Below, piece by piece: positions 8,363-16,732 of a DNA stretch of 29,562 nucleotides. Every line of letters starts with the position of its first letter. Position 1 is the first letter of the stretch. The notes beneath the pieces are model-generated. The model ran no database searches and was not told where the DNA came from. It saw nothing but the letters and a program-made list of their open reading frames with translations. The position numbers and the translations under genes are program-made. The DNA comes from JAMCZZ01 sp964363695 (GTDB lineage: Bacteria; Patescibacteriota; UBA1384; XYA2-FULL-43-10; 1-14-0-10-43-13). Location of the stretch: assembly GCA_964363695.1 (NCBI GenBank), contig CAYIJI010000003.1:1-29562 (forward strand), read 5' to 3'.

Positions 8363-8422
8363 TTGTCGTTCTTGGATCCCCGGGCCATGCCCCGACGTGT
8401 CGGGGCTGCCCGAGGATGACAA
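8363..8422. repeat. Palindromic dispersed repeat upstream of gyrB
   Basis: The core GCCCCGAC-GT-GTCGGGGC (8389-8406) is a perfect 8-bp stem. It sits inside CGGGC (8381-8385)/GCCCG (8408-8412), and the outer ends TTGTC (8363-8367)/GACAA (8418-8422) also pair. The outer sequence TTGGATCCCC...GATGAC matches the small hairpin at 70-89 in style. It lies between the divergent glycosyltransferase and gyrB. The rest of 8181-8460 shows no gene. Confidence 0.75.
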
Positions 8423-8460
8423 AGGGTCTGTTGGTTTTTAATTATTCAAGCACATATATT

Positions 8461-8466
8461 TATAAT
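8461..8466 (+). promoter_or_regulatory. Probable -10 element for gyrB
   Basis: A consensus TATAAT lies 23 bases before the gyrB ATG. The -35 region at the usual distance (about 8438-8443, TTAATT) is weak. The leader carries GGAG at 8477-8480, 9 bases before the start. Confidence 0.4.
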
Positions 8467-8489
8467 ATTTTGAACTGGAGAAAATACTG

Positions 8490-11000
8490 ATGGAAGAAGA
8501 GAAAAAGAAAGTAACCGAGACCTATGACGCGTCGAAAATCACAGTTCTAGAAGGCTTGGCGCCGGTAAGAAAGCGCCCCGGTATGTATATTGGTGGAACC
8601 GGAGTAGACGGACTCCATCACTTGGTTTGGGAGGTCGTTGACAACTCCGTTGACGAAGCAATGGCCGGCTTTTGCGACCACATTGTCATAACTCTTCATA
8701 GAGACGGTTCCGTTTCAGTCGAAGACAATGGACGCGGCATTCCAGTAGATAAACATAAAGTAACCGGCAAGTCTGCCCTAGAAACTGTTTTAACCACACT
8801 TCATGCCGGCGGTAAATTCGGCGATGGCGGTTACAAGGTATCTGGCGGTCTTCACGGCGTTGGTGTTTCGGTTGTTAACGCTCTCTCAATTTGGGTTAAG
8901 GCTGAAGTAAAGAAGAACGACAAATTATATTTTCAGGAATATCATAGAGGTGATGCAGTTGAAGAAATTAAAACTATCGGTTCAGCCGAGGGCACAGGGA
9001 CCAAAATCACTTTTTTGCCGGATCCTGAAATATTCAAGATAACTACTTTTTCCTTTAAAACCATTTTAAATCACTGCCGCCAGCAAGCATATCTGACCAA
9101 AGGGGTGATGATTACGGTAAGGGACGAGCGGGAAGAAGCGGTCATTGAAAATGAAGTAGCAGACGAAGAAGACGAACAAATATCTAACGAAGAAGCCGGT
9201 GAAGAAACCGATGCAGATAAAAATATGCGGACCGGGCGGGGAAGCCTAAGCGAAGACGAAGAAAATCCGCCAGCTGGCGGAGAGAAAATCGGCCGGCAGT
9301 TTTTTTCATTCTATTTTGAGGGCGGTATTTCTTCGTATGTGAGGCATCTTAACAAAAACCGGGATGCAATCAACGACCCGCCGATGTATGTCGAGAAAGA
9401 AATGAATGATGTGCTGGTTGAGCTTGCATTGGCATATACAGATGATTTCAAAGAGCATCTTTATTCTTTCGCAAACAATATAAATACAGCTGAAGGGGGC
9501 ACCCACTTAACCGGTTTTAGAACTGCTTTAACCCGTGCTGTTAATGACTATGCGAAAAAGAACAATCTTCTATTAAAAGGAGTAGCCTTAACTGGTGAGG
9601 ACGTAAGAGAGGGTCTAACCTGCGTTTTATCTGTAAAACTAGCAGATCCTCAATTCGAGGGACAGACAAAAGCTAAATTAGGAAATACTGAAGTTAGAAC
9701 GATTGTAGACTCGGTAAGTGCATCTGCGTTAACCAGCTATTTTGAAGAAAATCCCGCTGAAGCTAAAAAGATCATTGAAAAATGTTCCTTGTCCGCTCGG
9801 GCCAGAATGGCGGCGAGAGCGGCGAGAGATACTATTATTAGAAAAGGCGCCTTGGAAGGCATGACTTTGCCCGGTAAATTGGCAGATTGCTCATCCAAGG
9901 ATTCAAAGAGAACTGAAGTTTATCTTGTTGAGGGCGATTCGGCAGGCGGATGTTTTTCCGGCGATACCAAGATTGCATTAACTGATGGCAGATGTTTAAG
10001 TTTTATTCAACTGATCGAAGAACATAAAGTTGGCAAGGTAAATTATTGCTATACCATTAAAGAAGATGGATCGGTTGGGATGGAGCGGATTCTAAATCCT
10101 CGTCTGACACAAAAAAATGCCGAGGTAATAAAAATTATTCTTGATAATGAAGAAGAAATCATTTGTACTCCGGACCATAAATTTATGCTTAGGGACGGCT
10201 CTTATATTATGGCTAAAAATATCCAAAAAGATATGAGCTTAATGCCATTCAGGGCAAAAAAATCAGAAATTAAGCAAGAGATCAAATATCTAAGCCATAA
10301 AATCGACGTCTATGACATTGAAGTTCCCAAAACTCATAATTTTGCTTTGGCTTCAGGGGTGTTTGTTCATAATAGCGCCAAGCAGGGGAGAGACAGAAAT
10401 TTCCAAGCAATTTTACCGCTTCGAGGCAAAATTTTAAATGTTGAACGGGCGAGGCTCGACAGAATGCTGACCTCGGATGAAATTAAAGCTTTGATTGTTG
10501 CTCTCGGTATTGGCATCGGCGAAGAAATAAATTATGCAAAGCTAAGGTATGACAGGGTAATAATAATGACTGATGCCGATGTTGACGGCGCTCATATCCG
10601 GACGCTTCTTCTGACTTTCTTTTTCAGAAATTTCCCAGACTTAATCGATAAAGGCCATATCTACATTGCCCAGCCCCCTTTGTTTTCAGTTCAAAAGGGC
10701 AAGGAGAAGCATTGGGTTTATACGGAGGCGGAGAGAGATGCTATCGTTAAGAAATTCAAAGGTGATAAAGAGCAAGCTACTGGTATTACAATCCAGCGGT
10801 TTAAGGGCTTGGGTGAAATGAATCCTATTCAATTATGGGAAACAACTATGAATCCGGAGACTAGAATTTTACTTCAGGTTTCCATGGGCGATATAGAGAA
10901 AGCAGACGAGACATTCTCAATGCTTATGGGCGATCAAGTTGCTCCGCGAAAGAAATTTATTCAAACTCGGGCTAAAAGCGTAACTAATTTAGATACCTAA
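8490..11000 (+). CDS. gyrB: DNA gyrase subunit B with in-frame mini-intein
   Basis: GyrB is the ATPase and TOPRIM subunit of DNA gyrase, which introduces negative supercoils with GyrA. The GHKL ATPase domain is intact (E48, N52, D79, GRG, GGLHGVGVSVVNALS), as is the transducer with QTKAKLGN. The TOPRIM domain is split after EGDSAGG (481-487) by an intein (residues 488-628) and resumes with SAKQGRDR, then DADVDG and QRFKGLGEMNP. After splicing the protein would have 695 residues. A highly acidic low-complexity insert occupies roughly residues 214-266 of the transducer region. GGAG 9 bases upstream supports the ATG. gyrA follows after 116 bases, and both probably end at the terminator at 14116. 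Confidence 0.97.
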   Translation: MEEEKKKVTETYDASKITVLEGLAPVRKRPGMYIGGTGVDGLHHLVWEVVDNSVDEAMAGFCDHIVITLHRDGSVSVEDNGRGIPVDKHKVTGKSALETVLTTLHAGGKFGDGGYKVSGGLHGVGVSVVNALSIWVKAEVKKNDKLYFQEYHRGDAVEEIKTIGSAEGTGTKITFLPDPEIFKITTFSFKTILNHCRQQAYLTKGVMITVRDEREEAVIENEVADEEDEQISNEEAGEETDADKNMRTGRGSLSEDEENPPAGGEKIGRQFFSFYFEGGISSYVRHLNKNRDAINDPPMYVEKEMNDVLVELALAYTDDFKEHLYSFANNINTAEGGTHLTGFRTALTRAVNDYAKKNNLLLKGVALTGEDVREGLTCVLSVKLADPQFEGQTKAKLGNTEVRTIVDSVSASALTSYFEENPAEAKKIIEKCSLSARARMAARAARDTIIRKGALEGMTLPGKLADCSSKDSKRTEVYLVEGDSAGGCFSGDTKIALTDGRCLSFIQLIEEHKVGKVNYCYTIKEDGSVGMERILNPRLTQKNAEVIKIILDNEEEIICTPDHKFMLRDGSYIMAKNIQKDMSLMPFRAKKSEIKQEIKYLSHKIDVYDIEVPKTHNFALASGVFVHNSAKQGRDRNFQAILPLRGKILNVERARLDRMLTSDEIKALIVALGIGIGEEINYAKLRYDRVIIMTDADVDGAHIRTLLLTFFFRNFPDLIDKGHIYIAQPPLFSVQKGKEKHWVYTEAERDAIVKKFKGDKEQATGITIQRFKGLGEMNPIQLWETTMNPETRILLQVSMGDIEKADETFSMLMGDQVAPRKKFIQTRAKSVTNLDT
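9951..10373 (+). other. GyrB mini-intein (141 residues, no homing endonuclease)
   Basis: The intein begins with C488 in CFSGDTKIALTDG (block A), contains TPDHKFMLRDG (block B), and ends with YDIEVPKTHNFALASG (block F) and GVFVHN (block G), followed by Ser+1. All splicing residues are present: Cys1, the block B Thr and His, penultimate His, terminal Asn and Ser+1. It is inserted between GG and S of the TOPRIM motif EGDSAGG/SAKQGRD. From memory, the Synechocystis GyrB intein uses the same site and is similar. At 141 residues there is no room for a LAGLIDADG endonuclease, so it is a splicing-only intein. Confidence 0.95.
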
Positions 11001-11061
11001 TAATATTTATCAATTACCATTTTTCAATTTTCATTTATTTAAAAATTTATCAGTTAATTAA

Positions 11062-11104
11062 ATGAGAAATGAATGATCAATGGGAACTGATCAATGAGAA
11101 ATGA
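11062..11104. repeat. Short direct repeats in the gyrB-gyrA gap
   Basis: ATGAGAAATGA occurs at 11062-11072 and 11094-11104, and TGATCAATG at 11074-11082 and 11088-11096. The 116-base gap holds no gene or clear promoter; AAGGA at 11106-11110 serves gyrA. Confidence 0.6.
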
Positions 11105-11116
11105 TAAGGAACATAT

Positions 11117-14059
11117 ATGGATGATGAAAACAACACAATCGAAGAAGAAAGCTCTGCGGAAGAGACAGATACGGCAGATGAAGTTGAAGAAACTTCGGAC
11201 GATGCTAAAGATGATATGGAAAACCCTGAAGCGCCTGTTAAGGCGGAAAATTCTTCCATAGCCCAAATGTCCAACAATTCTATCGAAGAAGATCGTTTTG
11301 TTCCTGAAGTCGGCAATTTAAAAATCCGAGATTTAACGTTGGAAATGGAGACATCCTATCTCGACTATGCGATGAGTGTTATTGTTTCTCGTGCTCTTCC
11401 CGACGTTAGAGATGGTCTGAAGCCTGTTCATAGACGTGTTCTTTATGCTATGCATGCTACCGGCCTGCATCATAGTTCAAAATATCGAAAGTCAGCCAAA
11501 GTTGTCGGTGAAGTTATCGGTAATTACCACCCTCATGGCGATGTAGCGGCTTATGACACATTGGTCCGGCTTGCCCAAGATTTTTCGATGAGATATCCTC
11601 TTGTCGATGGACAAGGTAACTTTGGCTCGATGGATGGCGACTCGGCTGCTGCCATGCGATATACGGAATGCCGAATGTCCTCTATTGCCGAAGAAATGGT
11701 TGCCGATATCGATAAGGACACGGTTGATTGGCAAGATAACTATGATGGCTCTACCCAAGAACCGATCGTTATGCCGGCAAGAGTTCCTCAATTGCTCCTT
11801 AACGGTACAATGGGTATTGCTGTTGGTATGGCTACTAATATTCCACCGCATAATTTAGTTGAACTTTGCAATGGTATTACCGCTCTTATCGACAATCCTG
11901 AAGCTACACTTGAGGACTTAATGGAACACATTAAGGGGCCGGATTTTCCAACCGGAGCGAATATTTATAATAATGAAGATATAAAAATGGCCTACGCGAC
12001 TGGAAAAGGCCGAATTATGATGCGGGCCAAGGCCGAGATCGAAGAAGGTAAGCGGGGCTTCAAGATTATTATTACAGAAATTCCTTATCAGGTGAACAAG
12101 GCCTCAATGATTGAAAAAATGGCCGATCTTGTTAAAGACAAGAAAATTGATGGCATCTCGGATCTAAGAGACGAATCAGACCGGCATGGTGTTCGCGTTG
12201 TGATTGAGCTCAAAGCCAATTCTTATCCCAAGAAGGTTTTAAACCGTCTGTTTGAACTGACTCAAATGCAGACAGCTTTTCATGTCAATATGCTTGCCTT
12301 AACCCCTGATCTTGAACCAAGAGTAATGACCCTGAAGGATGTTCTTTCTTACTATATTGAGCACAGAAAAAACGTGATTGAGAGGCGAAGCCGTTTTGAA
12401 CTCAAAAAAGCAAAAGACCGTGCCCATATTCTTGAAGGCTTGCGAATTGCTCTCGATAATATCGATGAGATAATCCACACAATCCGCGCGTCTGCCAACA
12501 GAGAAGAAGCGAAGAAGAATTTAATAACCAAATTCAAGCTATCCACTTTGCAGGCCGATGCTATTTTGGAAATGCGTCTTTCTGCTTTAGCTGCTCTAGA
12601 AAGAAAGAGAATTGAAGATGAGTATGAGGAAATCATAAAAAGAATCGCTTTCCTCGAGGATTTGCTCGCTCATCCTGAAAAAATATTGTCTCTTATTAAG
12701 ACTGATCTTAAAGAAGTTACAGAAAAATATGGCGACGATAGAAGAACAACAATCTTCCCTGGCGAGTTAGGCACTTTTCAAGCTGAAGATTTGATTCCCG
12801 ACCAGCAAGTGATCGTTGCTTTTTCTCGCGGAAACTACATTAAACGCCAAGAAATTGAAACCTATAGAAAGCAAACAAGGGGAGGATTTGGCGTCGTTGG
12901 TATGACGACGAAAGAAGAAGATATTGTTGATTACCTTGTATGCGCAAGCACTCACGACGACATTTACTTTTTCTCGAATAAAGGAAGAGTATTTAAGAGC
13001 AAAGTTTACGAGTTGCCGGCATCTTCGCGCCAATCAAAAGGCACGCCGATCGTGAATATTGTACAGATATCTCAAGAAGAGAAAGTTACTTCGATTCTGA
13101 CAATTCCAAAAAACAATGGAAGTAAATACTTTATTATGGGTTCAAAGAAAGGTCTGATCAAAAAGACAGAAATCGCAAAGTATGAAAATATAAGAAAAAC
13201 CGGAATTATCGCCGTCGGCCTCAAGGGGAACGATGAATTGAAGTGGGTTAAAACCTCTGGCGGCAGCGACATTATTGTAGAAGTTACAACGAAAGGACAA
13301 GCGATTTGCTATCCGGAAACCGATGTTCGGCCAATGGGTCGAAGCGCCTCCGGCGTCGCCGGCGTAAGATTGCGCAAGGACGACGAAGTAATGGCAATGG
13401 ACGTAGTCTCCGGTGAAAATATTTCCTTTAATGAGAAGGACAATAGCCGAGGTCCGGATATGCTGATTGTTCTAGAAAACGGTTTTGGCAAAAGAACGAT
13501 GCTGAAAAATTTCCATCTCCAAAAAAGAGGCGGTATGGGAATTCGGGCTGCAAACTGCACGCCTAAAACCGGCAATGTAATCGGCATGCATATAACTTAT
13601 TCTGATGCAGGCGATGTCATTTTGGCTTCTAGAAAAGGCCAGTTTATAAGAATGGAATTGACTAAAATTAAGAGATTGGGCAGAGATACGCAAGGCGTCA
13701 CGCTAATGAAACTGCGGGCAGGCGACAAAGTTTCTACAGTAGCTCTCATTTTGCCCGAAGACAATGAGCCATCTCCAGTTGAAAGTAATCCGCAAGCCCC
13801 AAAAACCAAAGAGCCGGTACGGGCAAAAAAGGTTGAACCGGCAAAAGCGGTCTCTAAAAAAAAGCCGGTGAAAGCAGCAGCGGACAATGACAAAAATGTT
13901 GGTGTGAAATATTATGACAAAAAAAACAGCAAGCTAGAAGCCAGCCCTGAGCCGAAAGCCGACGTTCATGTTAAATACTATAAAGAGGATGAGGCTAAAG
14001 TAAACAAACCAAAAAACCCTCCAATCGTAAAAGACGACACGAACTACTGGGGAAAATAA
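11117..14059 (+). CDS. gyrA: DNA gyrase subunit A with acidic N-terminal and Lys-rich C-terminal extensions
   Basis: GyrA carries the DNA-cleaving tyrosine and the DNA-wrapping domain. The breakage-reunion domain is canonical: SYLDYAMSVIVSRALPDVRDGLKP, GNYHPHGD, and Y182 in MRYTE (E. coli Y122). The GyrA box is present but diverged as QTRGGFG (canonical QRRGGKG). About 60 extra acidic residues precede the core, and a lysine/proline-rich tail of roughly 100 residues with two VKYY motifs follows the beta-pinwheel. The residue equal to E. coli Ser83 is V143 (HGDVAAYD). At 980 residues it is longer than the usual ~800-880. ATG is supported by AAGGA 6 bases upstream. ParC is an alternative name, but gyrB adjacency and the GyrA box favour GyrA. 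Confidence 0.95.
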   Translation: MDDENNTIEEESSAEETDTADEVEETSDDAKDDMENPEAPVKAENSSIAQMSNNSIEEDRFVPEVGNLKIRDLTLEMETSYLDYAMSVIVSRALPDVRDGLKPVHRRVLYAMHATGLHHSSKYRKSAKVVGEVIGNYHPHGDVAAYDTLVRLAQDFSMRYPLVDGQGNFGSMDGDSAAAMRYTECRMSSIAEEMVADIDKDTVDWQDNYDGSTQEPIVMPARVPQLLLNGTMGIAVGMATNIPPHNLVELCNGITALIDNPEATLEDLMEHIKGPDFPTGANIYNNEDIKMAYATGKGRIMMRAKAEIEEGKRGFKIIITEIPYQVNKASMIEKMADLVKDKKIDGISDLRDESDRHGVRVVIELKANSYPKKVLNRLFELTQMQTAFHVNMLALTPDLEPRVMTLKDVLSYYIEHRKNVIERRSRFELKKAKDRAHILEGLRIALDNIDEIIHTIRASANREEAKKNLITKFKLSTLQADAILEMRLSALAALERKRIEDEYEEIIKRIAFLEDLLAHPEKILSLIKTDLKEVTEKYGDDRRTTIFPGELGTFQAEDLIPDQQVIVAFSRGNYIKRQEIETYRKQTRGGFGVVGMTTKEEDIVDYLVCASTHDDIYFFSNKGRVFKSKVYELPASSRQSKGTPIVNIVQISQEEKVTSILTIPKNNGSKYFIMGSKKGLIKKTEIAKYENIRKTGIIAVGLKGNDELKWVKTSGGSDIIVEVTTKGQAICYPETDVRPMGRSASGVAGVRLRKDDEVMAMDVVSGENISFNEKDNSRGPDMLIVLENGFGKRTMLKNFHLQKRGGMGIRAANCTPKTGNVIGMHITYSDAGDVILASRKGQFIRMELTKIKRLGRDTQGVTLMKLRAGDKVSTVALILPEDNEPSPVESNPQAPKTKEPVRAKKVEPAKAVSKKKPVKAAADNDKNVGVKYYDKKNSKLEASPEPKADVHVKYYKEDEAKVNKPKNPPIVKDDTNYWGK

Positions 14060-14115
14060 ACGTCACAAAGTTCATAAAGAGCATTGTTGTTCAAGGCTGT
14101 CGAGAACTATATTAA

Positions 14116-14151
14116 AATAAATACCACTGGTGAAAACCAGTGGTATTTATT
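14116..14151 (+). terminator. Strong terminator after gyrA
   Basis: AATAAATACCACTGGT (14116-14131) and ACCAGTGGTATTTATT (14136-14151) form a perfect 16-bp stem with a GAAA tetraloop. The A-rich 5' and T-rich 3' ends of the stem make it a likely bidirectional terminator. Confidence 0.85.
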
Positions 14152-14195
14152 ATGTAGCATATTTTTGATATTCTCCCTATAGGAGGTGAACTCAA

Positions 14196-14858
14196 TTGCA
14201 AAAGGATAGTAAGATGTTTCGTTCAATTGAGGCTGACCACTTTATGGTTCGGAAGCTCGAAGAGTGGAAGGAAGAGTTGCTTGGCTTTCACTCAGAGCTA
14301 AACGATCACTTCCAGATTCTCAGTGATTTTCCTGAGCATAAGGGCTTGGTCTGCTATAAGTCGCTGTTTCCATTCTCGGAATTGTGCTTTAACCCGAGGT
14401 ATTCAAGGCGAAAAGTGCAAGAGACTGGTATTGCCACTTATGGGATCGATGACTTTGCAGTCAGAGTATTCCATGATCATGTGGGCAAAGAAATTCGGCC
14501 GCATGACATTGTAGATGAAGTAGTACCCAAGTTCTTTCGCTGGGAGTACTATATCGACCGAAATACGGACTCGAAGGTAAATCCACGAAAAGTTGATGAA
14601 TCTACCTACTGGCCGCCTTTCTTCTCGCCGTTGAAGAATGGGAGGCCATGGATTGCTATCCGTCATCTGAACGGACTCCAGACTCTTCCGGAACCATGTT
14701 CCTGCTGTGGGCACCGATGGGGTAATTCGAAGCCGCTGGAAACAAGCTTTCGCCTAATACTTGCTCTTTGGGGAATTGGCAAAGACTGCATCAATGCAGG
14801 ATATCAGGTCAGACAGACGATTGCTGAAGTGACGGAGGAGCCGTATAATATCTGGTAG
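14196..14858 (+). CDS. Hypothetical protein with a CSCC cysteine cluster
   Basis: I do not recognise this 220-residue soluble protein. It is rich in aromatic residues and contains the compact cluster PCSCCGHRWG (about residues 167-176), which could bind a metal. There is no signal peptide or membrane helix. The start is TTG at 14196: AGGAGGTG lies at 14181-14188, seven bases upstream, and the nearest in-frame ATG (14214) has no such site. It stands alone between the gyrA terminator and a second terminator whose stem begins at its own stop codon. Its base composition (more GC) differs somewhat from the AT-rich cargo genes downstream, and it is the first gene of the accessory stretch. Confidence 0.75.
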   Translation: MQKDSKMFRSIEADHFMVRKLEEWKEELLGFHSELNDHFQILSDFPEHKGLVCYKSLFPFSELCFNPRYSRRKVQETGIATYGIDDFAVRVFHDHVGKEIRPHDIVDEVVPKFFRWEYYIDRNTDSKVNPRKVDESTYWPPFFSPLKNGRPWIAIRHLNGLQTLPEPCSCCGHRWGNSKPLETSFRLILALWGIGKDCINAGYQVRQTIAEVTEEPYNIW

Positions 14859-14880
14859 GGCGAGAGATGTTCTTGCCCTA
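14856..14880 (+). terminator. Terminator-like hairpin overlapping the stop codon
   Basis: TAGGGCGAGA (14856-14865) pairs with TCTTGCCCTA (14871-14880), with one G-T pair, around a 5-nt loop. The stem begins with the TAG stop of the preceding gene. A T-rich run follows only about 15 bases later. Confidence 0.55.
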
Positions 14881-14942
14881 CACCCATTTAAAACTATTTT
14901 TTGATATTCACATATTTTCTTAAAAGATCCCCCATGCACCCA

Positions 14943-14967
14943 AATGTACACCTCGTAGGTGTACATT
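14943..14967 (-). repeat. RAYT-associated palindrome, copy 1 (inverted)
   Basis: AATGTACACCT and AGGTGTACATT form an 11-bp stem with loop CGT. The loop and the G-rich flank (read on the minus strand) show that this copy is inverted relative to the other five. With copy 2 it brackets the transposase gene. Confidence 0.9.
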
Positions 14968-14995
14968 ATGGGTTGATTTGTAATAGAATGGTTAT

Positions 14996-15673
14996 ATGCA
15001 GATTAGAAAAGACCCATTAGAGAACGGTTGTTGTTATCATATCTTTTCGAGGAGTATTGCGAAATTCGTTGTGTTTAATAACGCTAAAGAATATTTTCGA
15101 ATGACAGAGCTATTAAATGTTTATAATTTTACTGAATTCAAATATAAATATTCCAGATTCTGCGATCTCGAGTTAGAAAAAAGATTTCTGGTTTTGCTGG
15201 AGCTGGAAAAATCCAGCCCGAAGTATGTTGACATTATCGCTTATTGCATAATGCCAACGCATTTCCATTTGATTTTGAGGCAAAGACAGGACGGGGGTAT
15301 ATCGGAGTATATGGCAAAATTTTTGAATAGTTATTCAAGGTTTTTCAATACAACTCACCGAAGAACCGGTCCGCTTTGGTCAGGTAGATTTAAAAGCGTT
15401 TTGGTGTCGGACGATGAGCAACTTCTCCATTTGACAAGATATATTCACCTAAATCCAACATCGGCGGATCTAATTCAAAAACCAGAAGACTGGGCGTTTT
15501 CTTCTTTTTTGGAGTATATAAATGAAAGTCAGATAAAAAATGCACTCTGCAACTTTAGAGACATAATTAATATAACTCCTCAGGAATATAAGAAATTCGT
15601 TTTAGATAGAAAAGATTATCAAAGGCAAATTTCTCTCATTAAAAACCTGCTAATAGACGATTATACCGGCTAA
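14996..15673 (+). CDS. REP-associated tyrosine transposase (RAYT, Y1/HUH)
   Basis: This 225-residue protein is a single-domain HUH enzyme of the IS200-related RAYT group. It shows the metal-binding HxH in MPTHFHLILR (H89, H91), the catalytic tyrosine in FLNSYSRFFN (Y113) and the later motifs RTGPLWSGRFKS and YIHLNPTSA. RAYTs cut and join single-stranded DNA at hairpin (REP) sequences. The gene is framed by inverted copies of such a hairpin, and copy 2 starts inside its stop codon. This is the standard layout of a RAYT with its cognate REPs. No catalytic residue appears lost, so it may be active. The ATG at 14996 has no strong ribosome-binding site. Confidence 0.92.
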   Translation: MQIRKDPLENGCCYHIFSRSIAKFVVFNNAKEYFRMTELLNVYNFTEFKYKYSRFCDLELEKRFLVLLELEKSSPKYVDIIAYCIMPTHFHLILRQRQDGGISEYMAKFLNSYSRFFNTTHRRTGPLWSGRFKSVLVSDDEQLLHLTRYIHLNPTSADLIQKPEDWAFSSFLEYINESQIKNALCNFRDIINITPQEYKKFVLDRKDYQRQISLIKNLLIDDYTG

Positions 15674-15696
15674 TGTACACCTACGAGGTGTACATT
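15672..15696 (+). repeat. RAYT-associated palindrome, copy 2
   Basis: An 11-bp stem AATGTACACCT/AGGTGTACATT with loop ACG overlaps the transposase stop codon. The tail (GGTGGTTGGATGGG) is G-rich but does not have the longer shared boxes seen after copies 3-6. Confidence 0.9.
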
Positions 15697-15825
15697 GGTG
15701 GTTGGATGGGAATTGTGCATAAAAGGTGGGGGCGAATCTGGATTTTTGTGAGGGAGCGGAGTAGGATTTAAGCGAGTAAAGAATTATTAAGTAATAATAT
15801 TTATAGGGAATTAAAGGCGGTAACA

Positions 15826-16101
15826 ATGTCTAAAAATAGTAAAATCTCCGCAGAGGAAGCTAAAGAGGTAGGTGAAAAACTTGGAGTCAGCTGGAATAAC
15901 TTTGATGTCGAACAATTTAGACGCGGCATGGTTGTTGAGCTTGAGCATGGAACAATTGATCCGAATACCAATGTAACGAACGATGATTCGGTTATGACGG
16001 GCAAAATTGCCCTTGCCCATCTAAATGAATTCAAAGATTACTATGATCGTTTGGAAAAAATGGAAGAGGAAGCAGAAGCTCATTGGGATTCCAAGGAATA
16101 A
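15826..16101 (+). CDS. DUF5661-like small protein
   Basis: This 91-residue acidic protein contains the run VELEHGTIDPNTNVTNDD followed by GKIALAHLNEFKDYYDRLEKME, which I recognise as the pattern of DUF5661 proteins, widespread in CPR and some other bacteria. Function is unknown. It is soluble and probably helical in the C-terminal half. AAGG at 15813-15816 could serve the ATG. It lies one base before the broken Nudix gene, so the two were probably one transcript. Confidence 0.85.
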   Translation: MSKNSKISAEEAKEVGEKLGVSWNNFDVEQFRRGMVVELEHGTIDPNTNVTNDDSVMTGKIALAHLNEFKDYYDRLEKMEEEAEAHWDSKE

Positions 16102-16102
16102 T

Positions 16103-16677
16103 ATGGCGAAAATAATTATTGTAGATAAAAACGACAATCCGATTAGTCTAAAAGAACGGGGAACGGTTGACTCAGAGAATGATATTGGCAGAGTATCGGC
16201 TCTTTGGATTACAAATTACCAAAATCAAGTTCTTCTGGCTCAAAGAAAGCTTACCAAAAAATATAATAGAGAAGATTTCCCCGACGGCTTGGCCGCGGGC
16301 CCATGGTTCCTGTTCGGAAGGGTCCAGGGCTTGCCCTGGGGTTAATACCATTTATTCCTGGCAGTTGGGGACCGGCAGTGGGTGGAACAAATGAAGAAGG
16401 GGAAACTTACGAAAGCAATATTTACAAAGAAGCTGAGGAAGAGATTGGATTAACCGGCCAAAAATTCATTGAAGGGCCGAAAATATTTATAAGTACTCCA
16501 AACAAGAAATTCAGCCAAATATTTTTCCTAACGCTTGATTGGCAGCTAGACCAATTCAAAATACAAGAGGAAGAAGTGGAACAAATTAAATGGTTTGACA
16601 GAGACGAGCTCCTATCGGAATTAAAGAATGTTCCAGATAGTTATACTCCGAGCGTTCACAGTTTAATGAAGGACTAA
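16103..16677 (+). pseudogene. Nudix hydrolase, frame broken by a 77-bp repeat insertion
   Basis: The first frame begins MAKIIIVDKNDN at 16103, runs through VLLAQRKLTKKYNREDFP and stops at 16345. The second frame resumes at about 16357 with PGSWGPAVGGTNEEGETYE and a full Nudix box (GX5EX7KEAXEEXGL) and ends at 16677. Removing 16280-16356 joins them as NREDF-PGSWGPAVGG in one frame, giving a protein of about 165 residues, normal for the family. The intact enzyme would have hydrolysed a nucleoside diphosphate-linked substrate; the IPP-isomerase-like beginning is also typical of some Nudix proteins. With the insert, translation yields an 80-residue fragment without the active site. An internal ATG at 16303 could start the second frame but lacks a ribosome-binding site. 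Confidence 0.85.
16280..16356. mobile_element. 77-bp palindromic insertion element, copy 2
   Basis: The element interrupts the Nudix gene. Its last 52 bases equal window bases 1-52, and both the repeat match and the reading frame place its right end at 16356. It contains CCAGGGC-TT-GCCCTGG and a GC-rich left part. Its length (3n+2) accounts for the frame change. A two-base CC is shared by both flanks; no longer target duplication is seen. Confidence 0.8.
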
Positions 16678-16703
16678 AAATTAGAGTATAAAAACTATAA
16701 TAC

Positions 16704-16732
16704 CCAATGTACACCTACGAGGTGTACATTGG
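16704..16732 (+). repeat. RAYT-associated palindrome, copy 3
   Basis: This is a 13-bp stem (CCAATGTACACCT/AGGTGTACATTGG) with loop ACG. It is preceded by AAAACTATAATACCC, nearly the same as the sequence before copy 6. Confidence 0.9.

Noticed and set aside
16303..16677. The second half of the Nudix gene as a separate functional gene
   Set aside because: Its ATG lies inside the inserted element, has no ribosome-binding site, and its first ~18 residues are repeat-encoded. It lacks the N-terminal strand of the fold.
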